From NCBI RefSeq assembly GCF_040111675.1, contig NZ_CP157794.1:3803501-3867500 (forward strand): DNA of 64,000 nt, given 5' to 3'. The stretch is from Salinarimonas sp. (lineage in GTDB: Bacteria; Pseudomonadota; Alphaproteobacteria; Rhizobiales; Beijerinckiaceae). Made by a program: the position numbers and the translations under genes. Shown here piece after piece: positions 8,607 through 16,470 of this stretch. The notes under the pieces are model-generated. The model was given only the letters and a program-made list of their open reading frames with translations. It did no database searches and had not been told where the DNA came from. Position 1 is the first letter of the stretch, and each line of letters opens with the position of its first letter.

Positions 8607-9412
8607 GGAAGGGAACGCCGCGGCTCCGCGCTGTTGCTCGACAGGATCTCGATCATCTCCACGGCCGTGATCGTCAACGCCGGCCCGCGCCAGACCTCGA
8701 TTATACCGCGCACGCGCATTCGTCGACCCTCCAGCGCGCCGGCGTCGAGGCCGGACGCGACGAGCCGCGTCCAGACGTCGTCCGGGACCACCGCCGTGAA
8801 CCCGTTCGACCACGACCGGCTGAAGTCGAGATAGGTGCGCCTCTCGCGTTCGCCCACCCGCGCGACCACGCCTTCCACCAGCGTGAAGCGCCCGGCGCGC
8901 GCCGTCAGCGCCGCGACGTCGCCCGCGGAGACCGGCCGCTCGGCCGAATCGGCCCAGAGCCCGCGGCCGGCGCGCCGGGCGCCCTCCTCGAGATCGAGCA
9001 GCCCCGGGCGGCAGAGCCCGTCGGCCGCGCCCGCATCGACGAGCGCGAGGCCGCGCGTCACGAGATCCGCCGCGAGGTCGCGGGTCGGCGCCGCGCCCTC
9101 GTCCGCGGGGAGCGCGATCGCGGCGGCGCGACGGCCCCAGCGGTCGGGCTCGGCGTCGAGGAGCGCGACGGCGATCCGCGCGCCGACGAGACCGTCCATC
9201 TCGGCGCGGGCGTCGGCGCCCACGGGTCCTGCGTCCGCGAGCCGCACCCCGGCGAGGCGCGCCAGAACGCCGCTCTCGAGCAGGACCTCGCCGCGCGCCG
9301 GAATCGCCGCGATCCGATCCGCGATCGCCGGCGCGGCGCAGTCGAGCGCCCCCGCAGGGGCGGAAAACGCGCTCATGAGCGCGAAAGCGGCGAGGGCGCG
9401 GCGCAGCGGCAT
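8603..9412 (-). CDS. Secreted thermonuclease-like (SNase fold) protein
   Basis: A 269-residue protein with a signal peptide (MPLRRALAAFALMSAFSAPAGA) and a staphylococcal-nuclease-like fold: LARLAGVRLADAG, RIAVALLDAEPDRWGRRAAA, LAADLVTRGLALVDAG and EEGARRAGRGLW. The strict SNase catalytic Arg/Glu pattern is only partly recognisable, so activity is uncertain. The C-terminal part (FTLVEGVVARVGERERRTYLDFSRSW) resembles an OB-fold nucleic-acid-binding domain. The start at 9412 is set by the signal peptide. It overlaps the M48 protease gene by 4 bases, so both envelope proteins are made together. Confidence 0.78.
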   Translation of the reverse strand: MPLRRALAAFALMSAFSAPAGALDCAAPAIADRIAAIPARGEVLLESGVLARLAGVRLADAGPVGADARAEMDGLVGARIAVALLDAEPDRWGRRAAAIALPADEGAAPTRDLAADLVTRGLALVDAGAADGLCRPGLLDLEEGARRAGRGLWADSAERPVSAGDVAALTARAGRFTLVEGVVARVGERERRTYLDFSRSWSNGFTAVVPDDVWTRLVASGLDAGALEGRRMRVRGIIEVWRGPALTITAVEMIEILSSNSAEPRRSLP

Positions 9413-9606
9413 CGACGGCGTCTCCAGACCGGAAGGCGGTGCACCATCATAAACGCAATCTGCGCCCGGCGCACACGCCCCGCCGCACCGAAACCGTCGC
9501 CCCGCTCGTGGTGTTGACGGGCGACCTCGCGGCCGACGGCGCGCGACGCAACGAACGGACCCCGCGAATCCGGGGCACGGGGGCTCGAGAGAGGCTCGCG
9601 TTCGCA

Positions 9607-9894
9607 ATGACCCGCACGAAGACGATACTCGCCGCCATGGCCCTTTCCGCCGGCGCCGCGCTGGGCGCCGGCACGGCGACCGCGCATTCCTGGTACGACG
9701 CCTGGTGCTGCAACGATCGGGACTGCAATCCCTATCCGAGCGCCAAGGTCAGCGTCACCGACGTCGGCTACCGGCTCGACGACGGCACCGTCGTTCCGTT
9801 CGACGAGGCCCGCACCAGCCAGGACGGGAACTATTATCGCTGCGTCCTCAACGGCCGGCAGCGCTGCTTCTACGCGCCGCCGATGGGGTTTTGA
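9607..9894 (+). CDS. Small secreted Cys-rich protein
   Basis: A 95-residue exported protein. The signal peptide runs MTRTKTILAAMALSAGAALGAGTATA, followed by HSWYDAWCCNDRDCNPYP and a C-terminal YYRCVLNGRQRCFYAPPMGF. The five cysteines and the H-WY-CC-DC...CxYxPPMG frame match a conserved alphaproteobacterial periplasmic family of unknown function; disulfides are likely. It is divergent from the TNase-like gene (194 bases between). A GC hairpin at 9905 follows the stop. Confidence 0.72.
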   Translation: MTRTKTILAAMALSAGAALGAGTATAHSWYDAWCCNDRDCNPYPSAKVSVTDVGYRLDDGTVVPFDEARTSQDGNYYRCVLNGRQRCFYAPPMGF

Positions 9895-9904
9895 AGACCG
9901 TCGG

Positions 9905-9928
9905 CCCGGGCCGCGAAGCGGACCCGGG
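9905..9928 (+). terminator. Terminator-like hairpin
   Basis: CCCGGG-CCGC at 9905-9914 pairs with GCGG-A-CCCGGG at 9918-9928 through a 3-base loop and one bulged A. It lies 10 bases after the stop at 9894. There is no T-run, so termination is unproven; it could be a fragment of an intergenic palindromic repeat. Confidence 0.4.
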
Positions 9929-9967
9929 ACGACGCCCGAAAGTCGGCTTGCATCCCCGGCGCGGCCG

Positions 9968-9998
9968 CGCTCTCCTCCGGACGGACCGGAGGAGAGCG
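9968..9998 (+). promoter_or_regulatory. Hairpin burying the ribosome binding site
   Basis: A perfect 13-bp stem: CGCTCTCCTCCGG at 9968-9980 pairs with CCGGAGGAGAGCG at 9986-9998 through the 5-base loop ACGGA. The Shine-Dalgarno core of the next gene (GGAGG/AGGAG, 9988-9994) lies wholly in the 3' arm, and the ATG is at 10002. In the folded state the site is hidden, so translation should need an upstream event, ligand, protein or read-through ribosome to open it. Confidence 0.6.
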
Positions 9999-10001
9999 GG
10001 A

Positions 10002-10622
10002 ATGCCGCGGCAGAACCGGGTGACGCCGTTCGGCGAGATCGTCGCCGCGCCGGAGCGCGGGGCGCTGATGGGCAATCGTGGCCGCCTGCACGACGCGCAC
10101 GGCCGGATCGGGCGCGCGCGCTGGCGCGGCAAGGCCTGGATCGCGTGCCTGACGGCGTTTCGCGGACGCCGCCGGACGCTGATGGCGCCGGGATCCTACA
10201 CCGAGCTGTTCTTTCTCGACGAGGCCACCGCCTTCGCGGCCGGGCACCGCCCCTGCGCGGAATGCCGCCGCGAGGCGTTTTCCCGCTTCGCCGCCGCCTG
10301 GCGCGCGGGCCACGGCCTCGCGCCCGACGCGCCCCTGCGCGCGCCCGATATCGACGCTGCGCTCCACGCCGCGCGGATCGATCCCGCGACGGGAGCGCAG
10401 CGGCGCACGCCCGCGCGGCTCGGCGACCTTCCCGACGGGGCGATGGTGGCGCGGGACGGCGCGGCCCTGCTGTGGTGGGCGGGCCGGCTCCTGCCCTGGT
10501 CGCACGCGGGCTACGGCGCCGCGCGACCCGCCGACCCCGGCGAGACCGTGCACGCGCTCACGCCCGCGCCGTTCCTCGCCGCGTTCGCGGGCGGCTATCG
10601 GCCGGACGTCGCGCATCGCTGA
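10002..10622 (+). CDS. Conserved protein with GHRPCAEC motif
   Basis: A 206-residue soluble protein. I recognise it as a conserved proteobacterial family without a known function. Landmarks: NRVTPFGEIVAAPERGALMGNRG at the N-terminus, then TELFFLDEATAFAAGHRPCAECRREAF around residues 70-95, and LPDGAMVARDG and LLPWSHAGYG near the C-terminus. The GHRPCAEC motif resembles the zinc-binding RPCxxC of Ada-type repair proteins, but no other Ada feature is seen. The ATG at 10002 follows a good but hairpin-enclosed ribosome binding site. It has no operon partner. Confidence 0.7.
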   Translation: MPRQNRVTPFGEIVAAPERGALMGNRGRLHDAHGRIGRARWRGKAWIACLTAFRGRRRTLMAPGSYTELFFLDEATAFAAGHRPCAECRREAFSRFAAAWRAGHGLAPDAPLRAPDIDAALHAARIDPATGAQRRTPARLGDLPDGAMVARDGAALLWWAGRLLPWSHAGYGAARPADPGETVHALTPAPFLAAFAGGYRPDVAHR

Positions 10623-10674
10623 CGTTGCGTGACGCGCGAGGGTGGTCCATCTATTTTGACCCTGGGTTTCGCTT

Positions 10675-12063
10675 ATGGGGGTCGAATCGATGCGTCAGGA
10701 CGCCGTCACAGCCGCCGATCGGGCGCTCGCGCCGCCGAGCCCGCGCGGCTATCCGCTCGTCGGCCACCTGCCGTTCATGGCCAAGGACGCGCCGGGCTTC
10801 TTCACGACGTGCGCGCGCGAGCACGGCGGGGTCGTCTCGCTCGCGCTCGGCGGCTGGCCGACGGTGCTGGTGAGCGATCCGGCGGCGATCGAGCCGATCC
10901 TGGTGCGCAGCCACGCCTCCTACATCAAGCACAACTTCTTCTGGCGGCACGTCCGCGCCATCTTCGGCGAGGGCCTGCTCACCAGCAACGGCGCGCTCTG
11001 GCAGCGCCAGCGCCGGCTCGCCGCGCCCGCCTTCGCGGGCCGCAAGCTCGACGGCTACGGCGCCGTGATGGTGCGCATGACGGAGGAGATGCTCGATCGC
11101 TGGACGCCGGGCGAGGCGCGGGACGTCCATGTCGACATGATGGGCGTGACCCTCCGGATCGCCGCCAAGACGCTCTTCGATTCGGAGCTCGAGGAGGAGG
11201 TCGAGCGCATCGACCACGCCGTCACGCTCCTGATGAACGAGATCGCCGCCCGCTACGCCCGCCCGGTGCTGATCCCGGACGCCGTCCCGCTGCCCGGCCA
11301 CATCCGCTATCGCAAGGGCCTGAAGGTGGTGGAGGAGGTGATCGACCGGATCGTCGCGGAGCGGCGCGCGCGACCGGCCGATTCGGGCGACCTGCTCGCG
11401 CTCTACATGCAGGCCCGCGACGAGGAGGGGCGCGGCATGTCGGACCGGCAGCTGCGCGACGAGATGGTGACGCTGCTCCTCGCCGGCCACGAGACGACGG
11501 CGCTCGTGCTGTCCTGGGCCTGGTACGAGCTCGCCCGCCACCCGCAGGCGCAGGAGCGGCTCGCGGCCGAGATCGAGGCGGTGCTCGGCGATCGCCCTGC
11601 CGGCGTCGAGGACCTGCGCCGCCTGCCCTTCGCGGAATGCGTGGTGAAGGAGTCGATGCGGCTCTACCCGCCGGGCTGGGCCATCGGCCGCGAGACGACC
11701 GAGGAGGTGGAGATCGGCGGCTACACGATCGCGAAGGGCACGACGGTGATCATGGCGCCCTGGGTGCTCCACCGCGACCCGCGCTTCTTCGACGAGCCGG
11801 AGGCGTTCCGGCCGGAGCGCTGGGAGGACGGGCTCGAGGAGCGGCTGCCGCGCTTCGCCTACATGCCCTTCGGCGGAGGCCCGCGCGTGTGCATCGGCAA
11901 CCGCTTCTCGATGATGGAGGCGATCCTGCTCCTCGTCACCATGGCCCGGCGCTATCGGTTCGCGCCGACGCCGGGCCGCGACACGACGCCGTTCCCCTCG
12001 ATCACGCTGCGCCCGAAGGACGGGGTGTGGGTCGAGGTGGAACGGCGCGCCGCCGCCGCGTGA
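10675..12063 (+). CDS. Cytochrome P450
   Basis: A 462-residue soluble haem monooxygenase with no membrane anchor. The I-helix oxygen-activation motif AGHETT is at residues 270-275, the K-helix ExxR is E326-R329 in KESMR, and the haem-binding loop is FGGGPRVCIGN with Cys406. The N-terminal PPSPRGYPLVGHLPFM is the proline-rich hinge. The pattern is closer to CYP102/CYP4-like fatty-acid hydroxylases than to P450cam types, but the substrate is unknown. No ferredoxin or reductase gene is adjacent. The start may be the internal ATG at 10690, which has GGGGG at better spacing. Confidence 0.95.
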   Translation: MGVESMRQDAVTAADRALAPPSPRGYPLVGHLPFMAKDAPGFFTTCAREHGGVVSLALGGWPTVLVSDPAAIEPILVRSHASYIKHNFFWRHVRAIFGEGLLTSNGALWQRQRRLAAPAFAGRKLDGYGAVMVRMTEEMLDRWTPGEARDVHVDMMGVTLRIAAKTLFDSELEEEVERIDHAVTLLMNEIAARYARPVLIPDAVPLPGHIRYRKGLKVVEEVIDRIVAERRARPADSGDLLALYMQARDEEGRGMSDRQLRDEMVTLLLAGHETTALVLSWAWYELARHPQAQERLAAEIEAVLGDRPAGVEDLRRLPFAECVVKESMRLYPPGWAIGRETTEEVEIGGYTIAKGTTVIMAPWVLHRDPRFFDEPEAFRPERWEDGLEERLPRFAYMPFGGGPRVCIGNRFSMMEAILLLVTMARRYRFAPTPGRDTTPFPSITLRPKDGVWVEVERRAAAA

Positions 12064-12070
12064 CGGCGGC

Positions 12071-12466
12071 TCAGTGACCGCGAGCCTTCAGCCAGGCTTC
12101 CATCTCCGCGATCTCGCGCTCCTGCTCGCGGATCACCGCCTCGGCGAGGGCGCGGATCTCCGGATCGGCGCCGTGCTCGAGGACCACGCGGGCCATGTCG
12201 ATGGCGCCGCGGTGATGCGGGATCATGCCGCGCACGAAGTCGACGTCGGCGTCGCCGGTGAGCGGGACGTTCATGTCGCGGTGCATGCGCTCGTTGGCCG
12301 CGCGGAAGAGGGCGTTCGCCGGCCCGTCGAGGGCGACCGCCGCGGGCGCGGCATGGGTCGCGTGGGCGCCGTGGCCGGCATGACCGCCGTGGGCTGCGTC
12401 CTGGGTGGCCGCCGCGCCGCTCGCCGCGAAGGCGAGGGCCGCCGCGGCGATGACAAGGGACTTCAT
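12071..12466 (-). CDS. DUF305 family periplasmic copper protein (CopM-like)
   Basis: A 131-residue exported protein. The signal is MKSLVIAAAALAFAASGAAA, followed by a His-rich segment (HGGHAGHGAHATHAA) and the DUF305 core MHRDMNVPLTGDADVDFVRGMIPHHRGAIDMARVVLEHG. Relatives such as CopM bind copper or silver in the periplasm. The HRDM, MIPHH and DMA metal-ligand positions are present. It lies 78 bases downstream of the copper chaperone gene on the same strand, so both are probably driven by the MerR-type promoter near 12800. Confidence 0.9.
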   Translation of the reverse strand: MKSLVIAAAALAFAASGAAATQDAAHGGHAGHGAHATHAAPAAVALDGPANALFRAANERMHRDMNVPLTGDADVDFVRGMIPHHRGAIDMARVVLEHGADPEIRALAEAVIREQEREIAEMEAWLKARGH

Positions 12467-12544
12467 CGTCGTCGTTGCTCCTGAAGGGAAAGAGCCGGGA
12501 TCCGGCGCTGCGATCGCGGCTTTACGAAGGCGATGCGGCGCGCC

Positions 12545-12760
12545 TCACGCCGTCGCGTCGGCTGCGACGGGCGTCGCCGGGTACCCGCCGCGGGCGAGCG
12601 CGGCGCGCAGGTCCGCGTCGGACGCCTGGGAGCCGATGGAGACCCGCTTTGCGGCGACGTCGGCGGAGACCTCCGCGGCCGGGTCGAGCTTCGTGACGAT
12701 GCGGGCGATGGCCTTGGCGCAGCCGCCGCAGCTCATGTCGGGAACGCTGTAGGTCCGCAC
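12545..12760 (-). CDS. copZ: Heavy-metal-associated (HMA) copper chaperone
   Basis: A 71-residue single HMA domain. It starts VRTYSVPDMSCGGCAKAI, with the metal-binding MSCGGC motif, and ends in the usual beta-alpha-beta pattern (VSADVAAKRVSIGS, ALARGGYPATPV). Such proteins hand Cu(I) to a P-type ATPase or a regulator. The start is GTG at 12760, chosen because a near-perfect AGGAGG sits 5 bases upstream and homology begins there. No copper ATPase is in the window. It leads the copper pair with the DUF305 gene. Confidence 0.88.
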   Translation of the reverse strand: MRTYSVPDMSCGGCAKAIARIVTKLDPAAEVSADVAAKRVSIGSQASDADLRAALARGGYPATPVAADATA

Positions 12761-12792
12761 GGAAACCTCCTCGTGATGCGCGTGTCCCCACG

Positions 12793-12823
12793 TCCATGGA
12801 GCTTCCCACCGTGGGAAGGTCAA
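12793..12823 (-). promoter_or_regulatory. MerR/CueR-type promoter of the copper genes
   Basis: On the minus strand: a -35 box TTGACC (12823-12818), a 19-base spacer and a weak -10 CATGGA (12798-12793). The spacer region carries a perfect dyad, CTTCCCAC-G-GTGGGAAG (12802-12818). An overlong 19-base spacer filled by a CTTCCC/GGGAAG dyad is the hallmark of CueR-like MerR activators. It stands 33 bases upstream of the copZ start. No MerR gene is nearby. Confidence 0.8.
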
Positions 12824-12881
12824 GCGGCCTCTTCGCCCGGGTGGAATCGCGCCGCGCCGCGTGGTAGACATGCCCGGCGAC

Positions 12882-12958
12882 GGTCCCGTAGCTCAGCAGG
12901 ACAGAGCAGCGGTTTCCTAAACCGTTGGTCGGAGGTTCGAGTCCTCCCGGGATCGCCA
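12882..12958 (+). tRNA. tRNA-Arg(CCU)
   Basis: A 77-base cloverleaf with CCA encoded. Acceptor GGTCCCG pairs with CGGGATC (one G-T pair), D arm GCTC/GAGC, anticodon stem GCGGT/ACCGT with loop TTCCTAA (anticodon CCT at its centre), and T arm GGAGG-TTCGAGT-CCTCC. It reads AGG. The copper promoter lies just upstream on the other strand. No integrase or duplicated 3' end was seen next to it. Confidence 0.97.
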
Positions 12959-13382
12959 GCTCCCAGATCGTCAAGTCCCTGCGCCCATCGAAGGCCTACC
13001 GGAGCGAGCCGAGATCGCGGCTCCGGCGATGCGTGCCTCGATCGTCGGGCCCGTTCGCGGCGGGAGGACGACCCGCGCCGCACCTCAGCCGTCGCGACGG
13101 GGCCTGTCGTCGACCGGCGAGCGGGGCGCGGCACGCGGCGATGGCATCGCGTCGCGTGCCGAAATCGGACCCGCGCCTCGCGAGCGCGACGCCAGCCCGG
13201 GTGGGCGTCGGATCACGAGATTCGACTTGATTATTTTAGAGTTCAAACATTTCATGGTCCCCACGGGACGCGCTCGCGCCCCCGAGCGCCGTGGACGGAC
13301 GCCCGCCAGAAGGCTCCGCCACGGCCGGCGCGCGTCGCGTCTCCCCGCGCCTCGCGCGGTAACGACAACGAAGGGGAACGGC
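12959..13382. other. Gene-free gap upstream of the first TRAP operon
   Basis: No convincing gene lies in these 424 bases. The first 250 are GC-rich without clear structure. An AT-rich island at about 13220-13255 breaks the GC pattern and holds the 22-bp element described separately, so this part is most likely the promoter of the TRAP operon that begins at 13383. Confidence 0.6.
13230..13251 (-). promoter_or_regulatory. Shared 22-bp element upstream of TRAP operon 1
   Basis: Read on the minus strand it is AATGTTTGA-ACTC-TAAAATAAT. The same 9+9 bases with a different 4-base middle occur at 28770-28791, upstream of the second TRAP operon, in the other orientation. It lies in an AT-rich island 132 bases before dctP and is followed on the plus strand by TTTCATG, as is the other copy. 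Likely a regulator-binding site. Confidence 0.6.
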
Positions 13383-14390
13383 ATGAACTTCCACATCGAC
13401 ACGTCCCGGCGGGCCCTCCTCGGGGCCATTGCGGGCGGCCTCGCGCTGACGGTCGGCAGCGTCGCGGCCAAGGCCGAGGAGGTGATCACGGCGGCGACCG
13501 CCTTTCCGCGGCAGCTCGCCTTCACCCAGAGCTTCCTCGGCTTCGTCGAGCTCGTGAACGAGCGCGGCGCCGGCGTCGTGCGCATCGATTATCGCGGCGG
13601 CCCGGAGGCGATCCCGCAGAACCAGCAGATGGACGCCACCGCGCGGGGCGTGATCGACATGCATTACGGGCCGGCGAGCTTCCACCTCGGCCGGATGCCG
13701 GAGGCGGACGCCTTCGTCGGCTCCACCGTGACGGCGATGGAGGCCCGCGAGAACGGCGGCTTCGACATCATGAAGGAGGCCTTCGCCGAGAAGCTCGGCG
13801 TCGAGCTCCTCGCCCATATCGACAGCGGCGTGCAGTTCTACGTCTACACGATCGAGGAGCCGACGCTCACGCCCGACGGCGATCTCGACCTCTCCGGGCG
13901 CACCCTGCGCTCGCAGCCGATCTACAACGCCTTCTTCGAATCGCTCGGCGCCGTGCCCGTCTCCGTGCCGGTGCCGGACGTCTATACCGGTCTCGAGCGC
14001 AACACGTTCGACGGCGCGGGCTGGCCGATCATCGGCATCCAGGATCTGTCCTGGGACCGCTTCCTGAAGTATCGCGTCGATCCGGGCTTCTACAACACCG
14101 ACCTCGTCGTGGTGATGAACCCCGACAGCTGGGCCGAGCTCGGCGACGAGGCCAAGGAGATCGTCCGTCAGGCGGCGATCGACTACGAGCAGATCTCCTA
14201 CGACGCCTTCCAGAAGCAGATCGCCGAGACCAATGCGAGCGTCCAGGAGGCCGGCCAGACGGTGATCGCGCTCGAGGGCGAGGCCGCCGATCGCTATCTG
14301 GACGCGGCCTACGATTCCGCCTGGGAGCGCATGCGCGCCGCGGGCACGGAGCGCTACGACGTCCTGCGCGAGAAGTACTACACGCGCTGA
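13383..14390 (+). CDS. TRAP transporter substrate-binding protein (DctP family)
   Basis: A 335-residue periplasmic solute-binding protein. The N-terminus TSRRALLGAIAGGLALTVGSVAAKA has a twin-arginine-like RR followed by a hydrophobic stretch. The body (ITAATAFPRQLAFTQSFLGFVELVNERG, then PTLTPDGDLDLSGRTLRSQPIYNAFFESLGAVPV) is typical DctP. These proteins bind carboxylates and deliver them to a DctQM permease. The ATG at 13383 follows AAGGGGA. A 13-bp hairpin comes right after the stop, then dctQ and dctM. The ligand is unknown, but nearby catabolic genes suggest an organic acid. Confidence 0.92.
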   Translation: MNFHIDTSRRALLGAIAGGLALTVGSVAAKAEEVITAATAFPRQLAFTQSFLGFVELVNERGAGVVRIDYRGGPEAIPQNQQMDATARGVIDMHYGPASFHLGRMPEADAFVGSTVTAMEARENGGFDIMKEAFAEKLGVELLAHIDSGVQFYVYTIEEPTLTPDGDLDLSGRTLRSQPIYNAFFESLGAVPVSVPVPDVYTGLERNTFDGAGWPIIGIQDLSWDRFLKYRVDPGFYNTDLVVVMNPDSWAELGDEAKEIVRQAAIDYEQISYDAFQKQIAETNASVQEAGQTVIALEGEAADRYLDAAYDSAWERMRAAGTERYDVLREKYYTR

Positions 14391-14398
14391 GACGGATC

Positions 14399-14429
14399 GC
14401 GCGCGCCCGCCACGGCGGCGGGCGCGCGC
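14399..14429 (+). promoter_or_regulatory. Intercistronic hairpin between dctP and dctQ
   Basis: A perfect 13-bp GC stem: GCGCGCGCCCGCC at 14399-14411 and GGCGGGCGCGCGC at 14417-14429, loop ACGGC. It starts 9 bases after the dctP stop and has no T-run. Such hairpins often protect the upstream message or partly terminate, giving more binding protein than permease. Confidence 0.6.
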
Positions 14430-14456
14430 CCCCCTCCCCCGCCCGCAGGACCTCCG

Positions 14457-14951
14457 ATGCGCTCCCTCGCCCGCCTCTACGACGGCCTGATCCGCGCGCT
14501 CGCCATCCTGGCCGGCGCGTCGATCGGCTTCATGACCGTGTCGGTCGCCGCCGACGTCATCCTTCGAAACGCCGGCCTGCGGCCGTTCCAATGGACGAGC
14601 GCGGTGGTGGAATACCTGCTGCTGTTCTGCACCATGGCCGGCGGGCCCTGGCTCGTGCGCACCGGCGGCCACGTCGCCATCAATTCCTTCGCCGACGCGC
14701 TGCCGGACGCGGCGCGCGTCCCGCTCGGCCGGGCGGTGCTCGCGGTCTGCGCCGCGGTGCTGGCGCTGCTCGCCTGGCGCGCCGGGCTCATCGCCCTCGA
14801 CCGGGTCGGGGCCGTGGACATGCGCTCCGTCAACATCCCGGGCTGGATCGCCTACGCCATGCTGTCGGGCGGCTTCGCCTTGATGGCGATCGAGTTCGTC
14901 CGGCTGCTCGCGGTCGGCGCCTTCCGCGCCGGCGGGCGCGAGGCGCATTGA
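14457..14951 (+). CDS. TRAP transporter small permease (DctQ family)
   Basis: A 164-residue inner-membrane protein with four predicted helices (ALAILAGASIGFMTVSVAADVIL, VEYLLLFCTMAGGPWLV, RAVLAVCAAVLALLAWRAGLIAL, IAYAMLSGGFALMAIEFV). The DVILRN and GGHVAINSF segments are DctQ signatures. It pairs with DctM at 14965 to import the ligand of the binding protein at 13383, driven by a sodium or proton gradient. The gene starts 27 bases after the intercistronic hairpin and ends 13 bases before dctM. Confidence 0.9.
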   Translation: MRSLARLYDGLIRALAILAGASIGFMTVSVAADVILRNAGLRPFQWTSAVVEYLLLFCTMAGGPWLVRTGGHVAINSFADALPDAARVPLGRAVLAVCAAVLALLAWRAGLIALDRVGAVDMRSVNIPGWIAYAMLSGGFALMAIEFVRLLAVGAFRAGGREAH

Positions 14952-14964
14952 GGGGACGCGCGCC

Positions 14965-16278
14965 ATGACCTGGTACGAAGCCGGCATGCTGATGCTCGGC
15001 GGCATCCTCGCCCTGATGATGACCGGCATGCCGGTGGCCATCGCCTTCTTCACCGTCAACATCGTCGGCGCCCTGGTCTTCATGGGCGGGATCGTCGGCA
15101 TCGACCAGTTCATCGCCAACGCCACCGACGCGGTGACGAGCTTCACGCTGGTGCCGCTGCCGCTCTTCCTCCTGATGGGGGAGCTGTTCTTCCACACCGG
15201 CCTCGCGATGCGGGTCTTCGACGCCCTCGACAAGTGCATGGGCGGCATCCGCGCGCGCCTGTCCTACCTGACGGTGGGCGGCGGCACCCTGTTCGCGGCC
15301 CTCTCCGGCTCGTCCATGGCGAACACCGCCATGCTCGGCTCGCTGATGGTGCCGGAGATGACGAAGCGGGGCTACAAGCCCCACATGATCACGGGCCCGA
15401 TCATCTCGACGGGGGGGCTCGCGATGATCATCCCGCCCTCGACGCTCGCGGTGCTGCTCGGCTCGCTCGCGCGCATCGACGTCGGCGCGCTGCTGATCGC
15501 CGGGCTCTTGCCGGGGCTGCTGCTCGCGCTGATGTACGTCGCGCTGATCCGCCTGCAGGTCGCCATCGACCCGAAGGCCGCGCCCGGCTACGACGCCGAG
15601 CCGGCGGGCCTCGCGACGATCCTGCGGGCGCTCGCGGTCGACGTCCTGCCCATGGGCTTCGTGATCTTCTGCGTGATCGGGCTGATCCTGCTCGGCTGGG
15701 CGACGCCCACCGAGAGCGCCGCCTTCGGGGCGCTGTCCGTGCTGATCCTCGCCGCCGCCTATCGCCGGCTGAGCTGGGAGGCGCTGGTCAAGTCCCTGCG
15801 CGGCTCGCTCGCGGTGACGGTGATGATGCTGATGATCATCGTCGGCTCGACCACCTTCTCGCAGATCCTCGCCTTCTCGGGCGCGTCCTCCGGCGTCATC
15901 TCCTGGGCGACCGGCTTCGAGCTGAACCCCTATCTCGTGCTGCTCGCGATGCTGCTTCTGCTCGTCGTGATGGGCATGTTCATGGACCAGCTCTCCATGA
16001 TGATGCTGACCCTGCCGGTCTTCATGCCGCTGATCCAGATCATGGGCTTCGACCCGATCTGGTTCGGGGTCGTGATGCTGCTCGCGCTGGAATTGAGCCT
16101 CGCGACCCCGCCCTTCGGGCTCCTGCTCTTCATCATGGTGGGGGTGGGGCCCAAAGGCACCACGCTCGGCCAGGTCGCCCGCGCGGCCGCGCCCTACATC
16201 GCCTGCACGCTCCTCTTGATCCTGCTGCTCACGGCCTTCCCGCAGATCGCGCTGTGGCTGCCGGACGCGATGCGGTGA
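14965..16278 (+). CDS. TRAP transporter large permease (DctM family)
   Basis: A 437-residue inner-membrane protein with about 12 helices. It opens with the DctM pattern GILALMMTGMPVAIAFFTVN, and has the conserved LPLFLLMGELFFHTG, LFAALSGSSMANTAMLGSLMVPEM, IIPPSTLAVLLG and WGMxx-type GLILLGWATPTESAAFGA segments. It is the transport channel of the system started at 13383. The stop at 16278 is followed 45 bases later by a hairpin. The next gene is an unrelated lower-GC gene, so the operon ends here. Confidence 0.93.
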   Translation: MTWYEAGMLMLGGILALMMTGMPVAIAFFTVNIVGALVFMGGIVGIDQFIANATDAVTSFTLVPLPLFLLMGELFFHTGLAMRVFDALDKCMGGIRARLSYLTVGGGTLFAALSGSSMANTAMLGSLMVPEMTKRGYKPHMITGPIISTGGLAMIIPPSTLAVLLGSLARIDVGALLIAGLLPGLLLALMYVALIRLQVAIDPKAAPGYDAEPAGLATILRALAVDVLPMGFVIFCVIGLILLGWATPTESAAFGALSVLILAAAYRRLSWEALVKSLRGSLAVTVMMLMIIVGSTTFSQILAFSGASSGVISWATGFELNPYLVLLAMLLLLVVMGMFMDQLSMMMLTLPVFMPLIQIMGFDPIWFGVVMLLALELSLATPPFGLLLFIMVGVGPKGTTLGQVARAAAPYIACTLLLILLLTAFPQIALWLPDAMR

Positions 16279-16323
16279 GCGATTGCGGATCAGGCGCGAG
16301 TCACTGTCGCTGGAAAGAAAAAC

Positions 16324-16346
16324 GGGCGCGGCTCATCACCGCGCCC
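16324..16346. terminator. Hairpin after the first TRAP operon
   Basis: GGGCGCGG (16324-16331) pairs with CCGCGCCC (16339-16346) around the loop CTCATCA. The run GAAAGAAAAAC just before it makes a good T-tract on the minus strand; the plus strand has none. It probably ends the TRAP message or insulates the following gene from antisense reads. Confidence 0.55.
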
Positions 16347-16470
16347 TGAAGAAAGCTGTTTAGACTCTTCCGGTGCCATGGCTGACCCCATGGGCTCGCA
16401 ACACCAACGTGTCGCCACCGACCGAGTACGTGTAAGATAGCGACATGGCCCTCGAAGCGCAAGGGTGATC

